Positions 34,699 through 43,879 of a DNA stretch of 51,358 nucleotides are shown one piece after another. A program made the position numbers and the translations under genes. The notes under the pieces are model-generated. The model searched no databases and had not been told where the DNA came from. It saw nothing but the letters and a program-made list of their open reading frames with translations. The DNA is from Scytonematopsis contorta HA4267-MV1 (GTDB lineage Bacteria; Cyanobacteriota; Cyanobacteriia; Cyanobacteriales; Nostocaceae), in NCBI GenBank assembly GCA_019359035.1, contig JAHHIC010000100.1:1-51358 (forward strand), read 5' to 3'. How positions within the stretch are numbered: position 1 is the stretch's first letter; every line of letters starts with the position of its first letter.

Positions 34699-35190
34699 AT
34701 GCAGACAATATGTTCGTTCAATGAATGGCTCGCGGGGATACATAAAAATGGTGAAATTCAATCAGAAATATATGAATTTTTACAAGACGCAAGAGAAGCT
34801 GACTGCATAGAAGCATCAAGGCGTTACGACATTATAGCCCCATATTTAATGGGAGAAAAACCTGAGTCATTTCCAGTCCCTGAGCGAACCTTTTATCGCT
34901 GGGTAGAAAACTGGAGAAAAGCTTTATCTGAATATGGGTGTGGCTATATAGGTTTATTACCTCGTAAAAGTCGTAGAGGAAACCGTACTGCCAAGCTTCC
35001 ATTGGAAACTCAAAAATTGATGGATGAATTCATTGCATCAAATTTTGATAACCACAATCAGAAAGGTAAATTTGCTGCTTATTGTTCCTTCAAAAAGGCT
35101 TGTTGTCTAAAAGGAATAATGGCACCAAGCTATAAAACTTTTGTTTTAAATATTAATAAAAATACACGACTTTTACTAGCTACTCAATGA
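34699..35190 (+). pseudogene. Mu/TnsB-type transposase, N-terminal fragment
   Basis: The 163-residue frame contains two helix-turn-helix-like regions: ASRRYDIIAPYLMGEKPESF with VPERTFYRWVENWRKALSEY, and TQKLMDEFIASNFDNHNQKG, then YCSFKKACCLKGIMAPSYKT. This pattern (PERTFYRWVENWRKA, then an L-P-R-K-S-R-R-G-N-R-T basic stretch) matches the DNA-binding N-terminus of rve-type transposases of the Mu/TnsB group. The DDE catalytic core is absent. The fragment interrupts the run between the FAAL and ACP genes. Five direct repeats of transposon-end type follow immediately. Confidence 0.62.
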
Positions 35191-35211
35191 TAAATTCACC
35201 TTTTAATAGTA

Positions 35212-35398
35212 GAAGCATAATGTGGCAATTAGCTACTTGAAGTATAAAATGGCAGCAATTTAGTAGAAGGATAAAATGGCAATAAATTTATTGAAGCATA
35301 ATGTGGCAGAGGATTATGGAATCATAAAATGACAATTTATACTGCCATTTTATGGTGAAGTAATAATCAACAACTTTGAAGCATAATTTAAAAGGCAG
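35212..35398. repeat. 27-bp-period direct repeats, likely transposon-end binding sites
   Basis: Copies of GAAGCATAATGTGGCA or variants (GAAGTATAAAATGGCA, GAAGGATAAAATGGCA, GAATCATAAAATGACA) start at 35212, 35239, 35266, 35293 and 35319, an almost exact 27-bp period. An inverted copy (ACTGCCATTTTATGGTGAAG) is at 35341-35360 and a diverged one at about 35378. Regular arrays like this are used as transposase binding sites at the ends of Tn7/Mu-like elements. They directly follow the transposase fragment, so the two belong together. Confidence 0.85.
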
Positions 35399-35677
35399 AC
35401 TGATTCTATTTAATTTATTTACAGAGCCAAATTATTAATTTTCCTTATCCGTAAGTAAAAAAAAATACCTCTTTAGTCATATACATTCATGAAATTATGT
35501 TATGATAATGTATAAGACAAATAACAAAAGTAAAAATTTTCGATAATGTGTTTTTCGTTTTGTGAAGCTCGTTCTCCTGTGCGTCATATATTAGAATCCG
35601 GATATATAGGAATATGACTGAACTCTAACGCCAAACAAAAGTTCACGAATAGAGTTGGACTCCTTAGTCTGGAAATT

Positions 35678-35743
35678 ATTCTGGAAATATTCTGGAAATA
35701 TTCTGGAAATATTCTGGAAATATTCTGGAAATATTCTGGAAAA
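35678..35743. repeat. Six tandem 11-bp repeats (ATTCTGGAAAT)
   Basis: Units start at 35678, 35689, 35700, 35711, 35722 and 35733, with a partial unit before them. They end 26 bp before the ACP start codon. The 11-bp period is near one DNA helical turn, so all units face the same side of the helix. Confidence 0.92.
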
Positions 35744-35769
35744 TAGAAATACACAATCCTCAAATAACA

Positions 35770-36057
35770 ATGCTAATAGATACTAAAAGCAATGAGAGCA
35801 AAGGTTCTCCTACGGGCACAGAAATACAAGCATGGATAGTATCTTATCTCGCTGAACTGCTAGAAATAGACTCAGATGAAGTTAACGTTACGATTCCTTT
35901 TGACCGATACGGTTTAGATTCTTCGGTAGCAGTTGGTTTGACTGGTGACCTAGAGGATTGGCTAGGAACAAAACTTGACCCAACCCTATTGTACGATTAC
36001 CCCACAATTGAAGCTTTGTCTCGTCACTTAGCCTCGGAACTCAAAGTACAAGTGTAA
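35770..36057 (+). CDS. Stand-alone acyl carrier protein
   Basis: The 95-residue ACP has the phosphopantetheine site in FDRYGLDSSVAVGLTGDLED (the serine after GLD), followed by the usual helix and DYPTIEALSRHLASEL. A longer acidic N-terminal tail than fatty-acid-synthase ACP (NESKGSPTGTEIQAW) is typical of secondary-metabolite ACPs that pair with FAALs. It lies 78 bp upstream of the AurF/CylC-like gene, matching the ligase/ACP/dimetal-enzyme order of cyanobacterial halogenated-lipid pathways such as cylindrocyclophane (CylA, CylB, CylC). Its substrate is probably the fatty acyl chain loaded by the FAAL at 32751. Confidence 0.93.
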   Translation: MLIDTKSNESKGSPTGTEIQAWIVSYLAELLEIDSDEVNVTIPFDRYGLDSSVAVGLTGDLEDWLGTKLDPTLLYDYPTIEALSRHLASELKVQV

Positions 36058-36135
36058 TTGCTTGATTGCTTGAATGTAAGAATAACTCAGAATTAGCACT
36101 TGAACTTTGCACCTTAACACTGTGAGGAAAAATTT

Positions 36136-37530
36136 ATGCTGGATATCACCAAATCTCCAGAGTTGAAAGACGAATTTGCGACGCCATCCGAGAAGGTCAA
36201 AAAGCACGTAAAACTGACAGAAATTAATTATCGGCGCAATATCGAATCCGACTACACAGAAAAAATAGAGGAACTCGACAAAAATTTTGACTACAGTAGC
36301 AACAGCAATCATTATTGGAGTCAGCCAGAGCTTTCACTTCTTTACGGGACTCCACTTTACGAAGAAGCTTCCCCTTCGCAAAAGATAGCCCTGAATCACC
36401 TTTATTGGGCTACGCAATATAACCAAACAGCTGCGACAGAAGCGAATACCGTACTTTATAATCAGGTGACCGCTGGTGTTTTTGGAAATGTTGGTGGTTA
36501 TGATGCGCTTTGCAAAGAGCTACATTTGGAAACAGAGCAAGAACGCCATCACATTCACGCCTTCCACACAATCGGTTACAAAACCAAAAAAGCGCTATTA
36601 GGTCAAGCTGCATTTCATGCTTCTAGCCAGGGTAAATTCTACAAAAATGATTTGGCTAAAAGAGCAATATCTGGACACAAGCAATTATTCTCCTTTAACT
36701 GGCAAACATCTCCTTTATCAGCATATGGAGAATCTGTATTGCGGTTTGCGACCAATAAAGTCTTGCTTAGAAATCAAGCACACTTGTATTCCGATTATTT
36801 AAAACAGTTGGATAACAAAGGTGAGTCCATACCAGCGCAAACTACGGGTCTGTTGGGACAATTAGCACCTAAGCCATTATTACAGTTCTTTACTTTGAAT
36901 TGTGGAACTTCACCTTTCATGGCTTGCTTGTTCTACGTCACGCGCTTTATGGCGAATATGCTGATTAAGAACTATGAATATCGCTATTCCGTATATTATC
37001 GGGATTTAGAAAGAAATGGCGAATTCATTCCAGCCCCAGTCGCTGTATCTCATAACCATGTTTTGGACGAAGCTTTTCATACTACAACTTCTCAGTTGAT
37101 TGCCCAAGAATTGTACAAAGATTTCTCTAAACCAACGGAATACGAGAAATTCTTAGCAAATTTGACAATCTACAGAGCGCAAGTTGTCGGTTTGAGTGGT
37201 CTTTCCGGTGGGTTACCAGCTATATTCCGCACTGACGCATCTTTTATACTTTCTTTCTACAAGCTACTTCAGTCTCCTGTATTTAATATGTCTAGCGAAG
37301 AAGCGCTTGAGTGGCTTAAGAAATGCTTGTGCCAAGAACACGAAGGCTTTCATGTGACACTGAAGTATCACGAGAGGCTTCTCACAGATTTGAGACGACT
37401 TTTCGACCCCATTGATTACCTTTGGGCTGTTAATCGGGATATGCGCGTTATGGCAAAAGGTGGCTCGATTAGCAAAGCAATTGAGAACAACACCAAAGCA
37501 TTCCAGCAGTTTTCCAGGTCTGTAACCTAA
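36136..37530 (+). CDS. AurF/CylC-like dimetal-carboxylate enzyme (candidate fatty-acyl halogenase or oxygenase)
   Basis: The 464-residue protein has a GAGGA ribosome site 7 bases before ATG 36136. It carries a ligand set with the spacing of AurF: E102 (TAATEANT), E136xxH139 (EQERHH), E281 (KNYEYRYS) and H308xxxE312xxH315 (HNHVLDEAFH). The gap from E281 to H308 is 27, as in AurF (196 to 223). AurF oxidises an amine. The cyanobacterial CylC group, of similar length and also next to a FAAL and ACP, chlorinates unactivated carbons of ACP-bound fatty acids. I infer a modification of the acyl-ACP chain. Halogenation rather than hydroxylation or desaturation is a guess from context. Confidence 0.78.
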   Translation: MLDITKSPELKDEFATPSEKVKKHVKLTEINYRRNIESDYTEKIEELDKNFDYSSNSNHYWSQPELSLLYGTPLYEEASPSQKIALNHLYWATQYNQTAATEANTVLYNQVTAGVFGNVGGYDALCKELHLETEQERHHIHAFHTIGYKTKKALLGQAAFHASSQGKFYKNDLAKRAISGHKQLFSFNWQTSPLSAYGESVLRFATNKVLLRNQAHLYSDYLKQLDNKGESIPAQTTGLLGQLAPKPLLQFFTLNCGTSPFMACLFYVTRFMANMLIKNYEYRYSVYYRDLERNGEFIPAPVAVSHNHVLDEAFHTTTSQLIAQELYKDFSKPTEYEKFLANLTIYRAQVVGLSGLSGGLPAIFRTDASFILSFYKLLQSPVFNMSSEEALEWLKKCLCQEHEGFHVTLKYHERLLTDLRRLFDPIDYLWAVNRDMRVMAKGGSISKAIENNTKAFQQFSRSVT

Positions 37531-37534
37531 ATGT

Positions 37535-37560
37535 GTAGAGACGCGATATATCGCGTCTCA
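37535..37560. repeat. 28-bp palindrome family copy (GTAGAGACGCGATATATCGC)
   Basis: The copy starts 5 bp after the stop of the dimetal-enzyme gene and may act as a terminator-like hairpin. The final CTAC arm is altered to CAAT. Confidence 0.8.
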
Positions 37561-37621
37561 ATATATAATATTGTTTCAATAAATTGTTTCAATAAATTGT
37601 TTCAGCATGTTGTGTATATGC

Positions 37622-37649
37622 GGGCGGGCAAGGATGCCCACCCCACAAG
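37622..37649 (-). repeat. GGGTGGGC hairpin repeat, copy 3
   Basis: This copy is in the same orientation as the one at 7831 and lies in the 181-bp gap before the PKS gene, next to a 28-bp palindrome. Confidence 0.85.
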
Positions 37650-37711
37650 AGTTGGATTTAAACAATTTATATTACTGATGGGTGAATAGTCTATCATAGG
37701 GGGTTTATTTA

Positions 37712-39901
37712 GTGGAACCTATAGCAATTATTGGTATTGGTTGTCGTTTTCCTAAAGCCGAAAATCCGGAATCTTTTTGGCAACTCTTGCGTAACGGGGT
37801 GGATGCTATTACAGAAGTACCCAAGGAACGCTGGGATATTGATGCATTTTATGACGCAGAACCAGGTATACCCGAAAAGATGAGTACTCGTTGGGGTGGT
37901 TTTCTAGAACAGGTTGACGAGTTTGACCCTAGTTTTTTTGGTATTTCCCCCCGCGAAGTAGAACGGATGGACCCCCAGCAAAGGCTAGCTTTGGAAGTAG
38001 CATGGGAAGCTTTGGAAAACGCAGGGATTGCACCAGAAAAACTGAGTGACACTCAGACTGCGGTTTTTATGGGAATTGGTAACTACGATTACTGTAGGTT
38101 ACTAACTAAGGATTTGAGTTTAGTAAATGCTTATGATGGTACTGGTAATACTCTTTCTATTACCGCTAATCGCTTGTCTTACATCCTGAATTTACGGGGA
38201 CCAAGTGCGGTAATTGAAACTGCTTGTTCTTCGTCTTTAGTTGCATTGCATTATGCTTGTCGGAGTTTGCAGACTGAGGAGTCCAGTTTAAGCATAGTTG
38301 GTGGAGTCAGTTTAATGCTGTCTCCGGAACCGTTTATAACTTATTCTCATGCACGAATGATGGCATCTGATGGCCGTTGTAAAACCTTTGATGCTAGTGC
38401 AGATGGTTATGTGCGCGGGGAAGGGTGTGGTGTTGTTATTCTTAAACGTCTCTCTGATGCACAAAGGGATGAAGATAATATTTTGGCGGTCATTAAGGGT
38501 TCTGCAGTTAACCAAGATGGACAGAGCAATGGGCTGACTGCTCCCAATGGTCCTTCCCAACAAGCAGTTATTCGTCAAGCTTTGGGAAATGCTGGCGTCA
38601 CACCAGCAGAAATTAGCTATGTAGAAGCTCACGGCACTGGCACTTCCTTGGGAGACCCTATTGAATTTAAATCATTAAAAGCCGTGCTGATGCAGAACCG
38701 TAGAGCAGACCATCCTTGTTGGCTTGGTTCAGCTAAAACTAATATTGGTCATTTGGAAGCAGCTTCTGGAATTGCTAGCGTTATCAAAGTGGTATTAGCG
38801 CTACAAAATAAAGAAATTCCGCCTCATTTACACTTCAAGGAACTTAATCCATATATATCTTTAGAGGGTACGACTTTTGCAATTCCAAATGAGTGCCAGC
38901 CTTGGGTTCCTGGAACCGGAAGCCGTTTAGCTGGGGTAAGTGCCTTTGGGTTTGGTGGTACTAATTGCCATGTCATCTTAGAGGAAGCACCAAGGAAAAG
39001 CCAAAAGGTAAAAGTTAAAAGTCAAAAGAAAAAGCAAAAGGAGCGTCCCTCACATCTTCTTGCGCTTTCGACTAAAACTGAGAAAGCTTTGGTGGAACTA
39101 GCACAGCGTTGCATTGATTTCTTAAATACTCATCCTGAAGCATCTCTGGCAGATGTTTGCTTTACTGCGAACACTGGACGGTCTCATTTTGAGAAGCGTT
39201 TTGCTGCGGTTGCCGAATCTAGTGTACAACTGCGCCAACATTTGGAAATCTTCATTGCCAAAAATGGAATCGGCAAAGAAGCCATCACAAAAGAAGACAA
39301 TGGAAAACTCAACAGTAAAAAGTGCCCAAAAATTGCCTTTCTTTTCACAGGTCAGGGTTCGCAATATGTGGACATGGGACGCCAACTCTACGAAACCCAA
39401 CTGATATTCCGTCAAGCCCTAGACCGTTGTAATGAAATTTTGCGCCCATACTTAGAAACATCTTTACTAGAACTTTTATATCCAGACACTCAAGTTTCTC
39501 ATCCAAAATTAGATAAAACCGCTTACACCCAACCTGCTTTATTTGCCATAGAATACGCACTTGGACAATTATGGAAATCTTGGGGTATAGAACCGACGGC
39601 AGTTATGGGGCATAGTGTGGGAGAATATGCTGCTGCTTGTGTCGCTGGGGTATTTAGCTTAGAAGATGGTTTAAAGTTGATTGCCGCACGTGCTCGTTTG
39701 ATGCAAGCACTACCTGAAAATGGTGAGATGGTGGCTGTGTTTGCTTCAGAAGGTCAAGTACAAGCAGCAATAAAACCTTATGCTCAACAAGTCTCAATTG
39801 CGGCTATTAACGGGCCCCAAAGTATTGTAATTTCCGGTGAGCGTGATTGCATCGAGGCTGTAATAAGCTTCCTACAAAAAGAAGGAGTGAAGACGAAATA
39901 A
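37712..39901 (+). CDS. Type I PKS, N-terminal part: KS and first part of AT (ends at internal stop)
   Basis: GTG 37712 begins MEPIAIIGIGCRFP after an AGGGGG. The ketosynthase (about 1-425) has the active cysteine C172 in ETACSSSLVAL and histidines H307 (EAHGTGTSLGDP) and H347 (KTNIGHLEAASG). A linker (about 428-446, KSQKVKVKSQKKKQKER) is basic and repeat-derived. The acyltransferase starts near 538 with FLFTGQGSQYVDMG and has S635 in GHSVGEYAA. At codon 730 an in-frame TAA ends the frame just before the AT motif SHAFHS. The reading frame continues in register behind the stop (see the next entry). The partial product alone could not load malonyl. Confidence 0.9.
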   Translation: MEPIAIIGIGCRFPKAENPESFWQLLRNGVDAITEVPKERWDIDAFYDAEPGIPEKMSTRWGGFLEQVDEFDPSFFGISPREVERMDPQQRLALEVAWEALENAGIAPEKLSDTQTAVFMGIGNYDYCRLLTKDLSLVNAYDGTGNTLSITANRLSYILNLRGPSAVIETACSSSLVALHYACRSLQTEESSLSIVGGVSLMLSPEPFITYSHARMMASDGRCKTFDASADGYVRGEGCGVVILKRLSDAQRDEDNILAVIKGSAVNQDGQSNGLTAPNGPSQQAVIRQALGNAGVTPAEISYVEAHGTGTSLGDPIEFKSLKAVLMQNRRADHPCWLGSAKTNIGHLEAASGIASVIKVVLALQNKEIPPHLHFKELNPYISLEGTTFAIPNECQPWVPGTGSRLAGVSAFGFGGTNCHVILEEAPRKSQKVKVKSQKKKQKERPSHLLALSTKTEKALVELAQRCIDFLNTHPEASLADVCFTANTGRSHFEKRFAAVAESSVQLRQHLEIFIAKNGIGKEAITKEDNGKLNSKKCPKIAFLFTGQGSQYVDMGRQLYETQLIFRQALDRCNEILRPYLETSLLELLYPDTQVSHPKLDKTAYTQPALFAIEYALGQLWKSWGIEPTAVMGHSVGEYAAACVAGVFSLEDGLKLIAARARLMQALPENGEMVAVFASEGQVQAAIKPYAQQVSIAAINGPQSIVISGERDCIEAVISFLQKEGVKTK
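39000..39045. repeat. AAAAGTT/AAAAGTC heptamer-like repeat in the KS-AT linker
   Basis: The bases AAAAGGTAAAAGTTAAAAGT, then CAAAAG, are a short heptanucleotide repeat inside the PKS coding sequence. It encodes the lysine-rich linker between KS and AT and stays in frame. Confidence 0.65.
39899..39901 (+). other. In-frame TAA nonsense codon within the PKS acyltransferase domain
   Basis: The PKS frame from 37712 reads AAG ACG AAA TAA TTA AAC GTC TCT CAC, and the codons after the stop give [12 protein letters not shown], the normal AT continuation. The distance from 37712 to the next ATG (39935) is 2223, a multiple of three. There is therefore no frameshift. A single substitution (for example from CAA, AAA or GAA) explains it. 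Confidence 0.95.
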
Positions 39902-42900
39902 TTAAACGTCTCTCACGCTTTTCATTCTCCTTTAATGCAACCTATTTTAGCTGATTTTGAGGAGGTTGCAAAAGAAGTAACATACTCTAAACCTTGCATT
40001 AAGTTAATTTCCAATGTTACTGGGGAATTTGCCACGGAAGATATAGCAACCCCTGAATATTGGTGTCGTCATATTAGCCAGCCAGTAAAATTTGCTGCAA
40101 GCATGGAAACTCTAAATAAAAAGGGTTTTGACGTATTTGTGGAGATTGGTCCCAAGCCCATTTTGTTGGGGATGGGTCGCTACTGTTTACCAGACGCTAC
40201 AGACAGTCAAGATACAGTAAATCGCCTCTGGCTACCGAGCTTGTATCCAGGGCAACAAGAATGGCAACAAATACTTAAAAGTTTGGGAGAATTATACGTA
40301 CGTGGTGTCTCAGTAAACTGGTGTAAATTTGACCAGGATTACCAGCGTCACCGCTTGCAACTACCAACTTATCCGTTTCAGCGTCAGCGCTATTGGGCAG
40401 ATATTCCCGGTAATGGGCATACCAAAGTAGGGAATTTATCCCCAGAAATATCCTCAGAAAAAGTTCAAACTCCTATCATTAAACTTTTTAGCCAAGGGGA
40501 TACTCAACAGTTAGCTCAAATAGTTCAAAATTTAGAAAACACAGAAGAACTTTCATCTTCAGAGTTGAAATTACTGCCAAAGTTGCTGGAACTATTAGTT
40601 AAGCAAAACCAAAAGCAGCTTGCAGCTGTATCTGTTAAAGATTGGTTTTATACTACAGAATGGCAACTCCAACCACGTCAATTGGCAACTCAAGAAAAAA
40701 ATGGATTTGATAAACTGGGCAGTTGGTTAATTTTTGCTGATTTTTCCGGAGTAGGACAAACCCTTGCTAAATTATTACGTGAACAAGGTCACAAATTTGT
40801 TTTAGTTTATCCAGGGGATAAATATAAGTCTAAAAAAGACGCGACTTGGATTATTAATCCTTCCAAAAAAGAAGATTTTGAGCGTTTATTCCAAGAGGCT
40901 TTAGGAACTCTGAAGCAACCCTTACAGAAAGTAGTTCATTTGTGGGGTTTAGATGCAGAACAGGCTTGCGAGTTAACCAGTTCATCTTTAGAAAAAGCTC
41001 AAACACTTGGTGTTGGTAGCTATTTGCATTTGCTGCAAACCTTAGTCAAACACAACCAAAATAATAATAATAATAATGTAGAGACCGGGTTAATACGGTC
41101 TCTACCCCAATTATGGCTAGCCACACGAGGTGCTGTCCCCGTCGGTTCGCAGCTTCCTAACCCAACCCAAGCTTCTTTATGGGGAATGGGCAAAGTGGTT
41201 GCATTGGAACATCCAGAACTCTGGGGAGGAATGATTGATTTAGCCCCTCAACCCTCGGATTGTGAAACCACGGAACTGCTAGCTGAAATTACTGATTCGC
41301 AAAAAGAAGACCATCTTGCATTTCGTGATAGCTTCGCTGTCACCAAAGGCGATCGCAATCGATATGTAGCCCGTTTAGTAAATAAACAACTCCCAGAATC
41401 CCAAGAAATAAGACTACGCTCAGATAGCACTTACCTGATTACTGGTGGTCTGGGTGCTTTAGGACTCGATGTTGCTCGATGGATGGTGCAGCAGGGAGCT
41501 AGACAATTAGTACTAATCGGAAGACGTGAGCCATCCAATGAAACACTCCAACATTTGAAGGAATTGGAGAAGCTGGGAGCATCGGTCGTAGTAAAAAAAG
41601 CAGATGTCTCAAATGAAGCTGATATGATGTCAGTATTTGAGCAAATAAAAACATCAATGCCACCTTTACGGGGAATTGTTCACGCAGCAGGTGTGCTAGA
41701 CGATAGGATACTTTTACAACAAGACTGGGAACGCTTTACAAAAGTAATGGCTCCAAAATTGCAAGGAGCTTGGAATTTACACGAATTAACCCAAAATCTA
41801 CCGCTAGATTTCTTTGTTTTATTTTCCTCAGCAGCTTCGTTACTGGGTTCACCAGGTCAAGGGAATTACGCAGCGGCTAATGCATTCATGGATACCCTAG
41901 CCCATTATCGTGCTTCAATGGGGCTACCTGGACTAAGTATCAACTGGGGTCCTTGGAGTAATAGTGGAATGGCAGCTAGTCTGAGTAGCCGTTACCAGGC
42001 ACGCTTAGCAGCCCAAGGAATGAATAGCATTGCTCCAGAACAAGGATTACGGATACTAGAGCAGTTAATAGCACAACATCAGACGCAAATTGGTATCTTA
42101 CCGTTTGATTGGTCGGTATTTAAACAGCAACTAAGTTCAGGTAAACAATTACCATTGCTGGAAAAATTACTTACAGAAACAAACCAAACGGAAGAAGCCG
42201 AGGAAGTCTCAGCACAACGGTATGAACTTTTACAAAAATTGAAGGAGGCAACAGTAAGTGAGCGAGAAAAGCTTTTAATTGCTTACCTTCAAGAAAAAGC
42301 AGCTAATGTAATGGGTCTTTCTAGCAGTAACTTGGATATAGAGCAGTCTCTCCAAGACCTAGGATTTGACTCCTTAATGGCTGTTGATTTAACCAGCATA
42401 ATACGAAAAGAACTACAAGTTGAATTACCTGTCAGAGCTTTTATTGAGGAGCCTAGTATTGCTAACCTTGCGACTTTGTTAATTGAGCAACTGGGTCCAG
42501 GAAGCGCAAAAACAGATGTTGTAGTCAATGTCCTGGATTTAAATAAAGAGAGAGTACTTGACCCGGCAATTTACCCAGCTATCAGCTCTGATAATTCTGA
42601 TAATTTAAATGTTAAGCTAAATAGCGAACCCAATTCCATCTTTTTAACTGGTGCAACTGGCTTTTTAGGAGCATTTTTAATCCAAGAACTCCTCGACCAA
42701 ACTAAAGCGGATATTTATTGTCTGGTACGTTCTGCTAATTTAGAGTCAGCTAAAATAAGGCTACAAAATAATTTGCAGGACTATGAACTTTGGAACCCAG
42801 ATTACAGTTCCAGGATTATACCTGTTTTAGGTGATTTATCTCAGCCTCTGTTGGGTCTTTCCAGTGAAGAGTTTGATAATTTGTCTGGCGTTATCGATAC

Positions 42901-43765
42901 CATATATCATAATGGTGCTTTACTAAATTACGTTTATCCTTACTCCAAATTTAAAGCAATCAACGTCCTAGGAACCCAAGAAGTTTTAAGATTAGCTTGC
43001 AAAACCAAAGTCAAGCCTGTCCATCATATATCTAGTGTTGCAGTTCTTGAGTCAGAAGCTTATTACGGAAAAAGGGTAACAGAATCAGACCCAGTTGATT
43101 GCAGCGAAGGAATTTACCTTGGTTATTCCCAAAGTAAATGGGTCTCAGAGAAGTTGGTTCAAATAGCAGGTGAACGAGGGCTTCCAATTACTATCCACAG
43201 ACCACCATTAGTGTCTGGTCATAGCAAAACAGGTCTTTGGAATACGGATGGTTTCTTGTGTCGAATGATTCAAGGATGCGTCCAAATGGGATGTATAATG
43301 ACAGACTTAGACCTAATGTTGGATTTATCTCCTGTTGACTATAACAGCCGAGCTATCGTCTATTTATCCCAACAAAAAAACTCATTAGGAAAAACCTTCC
43401 ATTTACAAAATCCTTACCTACTGCATTGGAGTCAACTAGTTGATTTTATTTGCTCTATGGGCTATCCAATGGAACAGGTTTCTTATGAAGAATGGCAAAT
43501 CAGGCTAAGTAATTCTAGGGGAAATCCTTTGTATCCTCTGTTGCCTTTCTTTAGCCATAAGTGGTCTGATGAGCAATTAACTTACATCGAGTTAAATCAA
43601 CAAGATAAAAGACCTCAAATTGGCTGTGATGATACTCTGGCTGCACTTTCAGGTACTTCTATTTCTTGTCCTCCCCTAGACCAGAAATTGCTAGAGATTT
43701 ACTTTAAGTATTTCATTCGCAGTGGTTTTTTGGAAGCACCAAAAGTGATGCACTCTGTCAAATAA
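39902..43765 (+). CDS. Type I PKS, remaining part: end of AT, KR, ACP and thioester reductase
   Basis: Open in register from 39902 (SHAFHSPLM, a malonyl-type HAFH motif). The only nearby start is ATG 39935 ([10 protein letters not shown]), which has no ribosome site and would exclude that motif. Counted from 39935, a ketoreductase lies at about 495-680 ([28 protein letters not shown] with the LDD mark of B-type stereochemistry, [20 protein letters not shown]). An ACP is at about 780-850 ([12 protein letters not shown]). A C-terminal thioester reductase starts near 900 ([27 protein letters not shown]). The full chain would be about 2,017 codons. The reductase releases the product as aldehyde or alcohol, as in HglB-type glycolipid synthesis. 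Confidence 0.88.
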   Translation, partial: LNVSHAFHSPLMQPILADFEEVAKEVTYSKPCIKLISNVTGEFATEDIATPEYWCRHISQPVKFAASMETLNKKGFDVFVEIGPKPILLGMGRYCLPDATDSQDTVNRLWLPSLYPGQQEWQQILKSLGELYVRGVSVNWCKFDQDYQRHRLQLPTYPFQRQRYWADIPGNGHTKVGNLSPEISSEKVQTPIIKLFSQGDTQQLAQIVQNLENTEELSSSELKLLPKLLELLVKQNQKQLAAVSVKDWFYTTEWQLQPRQLATQEKNGFDKLGSWLIFADFSGVGQTLAKLLREQGHKFVLVYPGDKYKSKKDATWIINPSKKEDFERLFQEALGTLKQPLQKVVHLWGLDAEQACELTSSSLEKAQTLGVGSYLHLLQTLVKHNQNNNNNNVETGLIRSLPQLWLATRGAVPVGSQLPNPTQASLWGMGKVVALEHPELWGGMIDLAPQPSDCETTELLAEITDSQKEDHLAFRDSFAVTKGDRNRYVARLVNKQLPESQEIRLRSDSTYLITGGLGALGLDVARWMVQQGARQLVLIGRREPSNETLQHLKELEKLGASVVVKKADVSNEADMMSVFEQIKTSMPPLRGIVHAAGVLDDRILLQQDWERFTKVMAPKLQGAWNLHELTQNLPLDFFVLFSSAASLLGSPGQGNYAAANAFMDTLAHYRASMGLPGLSINWGPWSNSGMAASLSSRYQARLAAQGMNSIAPEQGLRILEQLIAQHQTQIGILPFDWSVFKQQLSSGKQLPLLEKLLTETNQTEEAEEVSAQRYELLQKLKEATVSEREKLLIAYLQEKAANVMGLSSSNLDIEQSLQDLGFDSLMAVDLTSIIRKELQVELPVRAFIEEPSIANLATLLIEQLGPGSAKTDVVVNVLDLNKERVLDPAIYPAISSDNSDNLNVKLNSEPNSIFLTGATGFLGAFLIQELLDQTKADIYCLVRSANLESAKIRLQNNLQDYELWNPDYSSRIIPVLGDLSQPLLGLSSEEFDNLSGVIDTIYHNGALLNYVYPYSKFKAINVLGTQEVLRLACKTKVKPVHHISSVAVLESEAYYGKRVTESDPVDCSEGIYLGYSQSKWVSEKLVQIAGERGLPITIHRPPLVSGHSKTGLWNTDGFLCRMIQGCVQMGCIMTDLDLMLDLSPVDYNSRAIVYLSQQKNSLGKTFHLQNPYLLHWSQLVDFICSMGYPMEQVSYEEWQIRLSNSRGNPLYPLLPFFSHKWSDEQLTYIELNQQDKRPQIGCDDTLAALSGTSISCPPLDQKLLEIYFKYFIRSGFLEAPKVMHSVK
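41078..41105. repeat. 28-bp palindrome family copy inside the PKS coding sequence
   Basis: GTAGAGACCGGGTT followed by AATACGGTCTCTAC, preceded by an AAT microsatellite, sits inside the pre-KR region. It encodes a run of asparagines and [10 protein letters not shown] without breaking the frame. Total length, and the arm sequences, match the intergenic copies. Confidence 0.85.
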
Positions 43766-43879
43766 GTTTAATAGGTTTGTAGTTGAACTTAGCTCTAATT
43801 TCCATAGATTAATTAATTGCGCTAAAGCGCGACTACGAACCGAATCAAAGTATTAATATAAATTTAGTCAGGTGTTGAA

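Noticed and set aside
35212-35398. CRISPR array or CRISPR-associated transposon
   Set aside because: Units are diverged 16-20 bp words with only about 10 bp between them, with no conserved repeat/spacer structure and no cas gene in the window. A transposon end fits better.
39899-39901. Recoding of the stop as selenocysteine or pyrrolysine
   Set aside because: Those use TGA or TAG; this codon is TAA, and no recoding element is apparent.
39890-39935. A frameshift between two PKS genes, or two naturally separate PKS genes
   Set aside because: The two frames are in the same register and the codons directly after the TAA encode the normal AT continuation, so a nonsense codon is the simplest reading.
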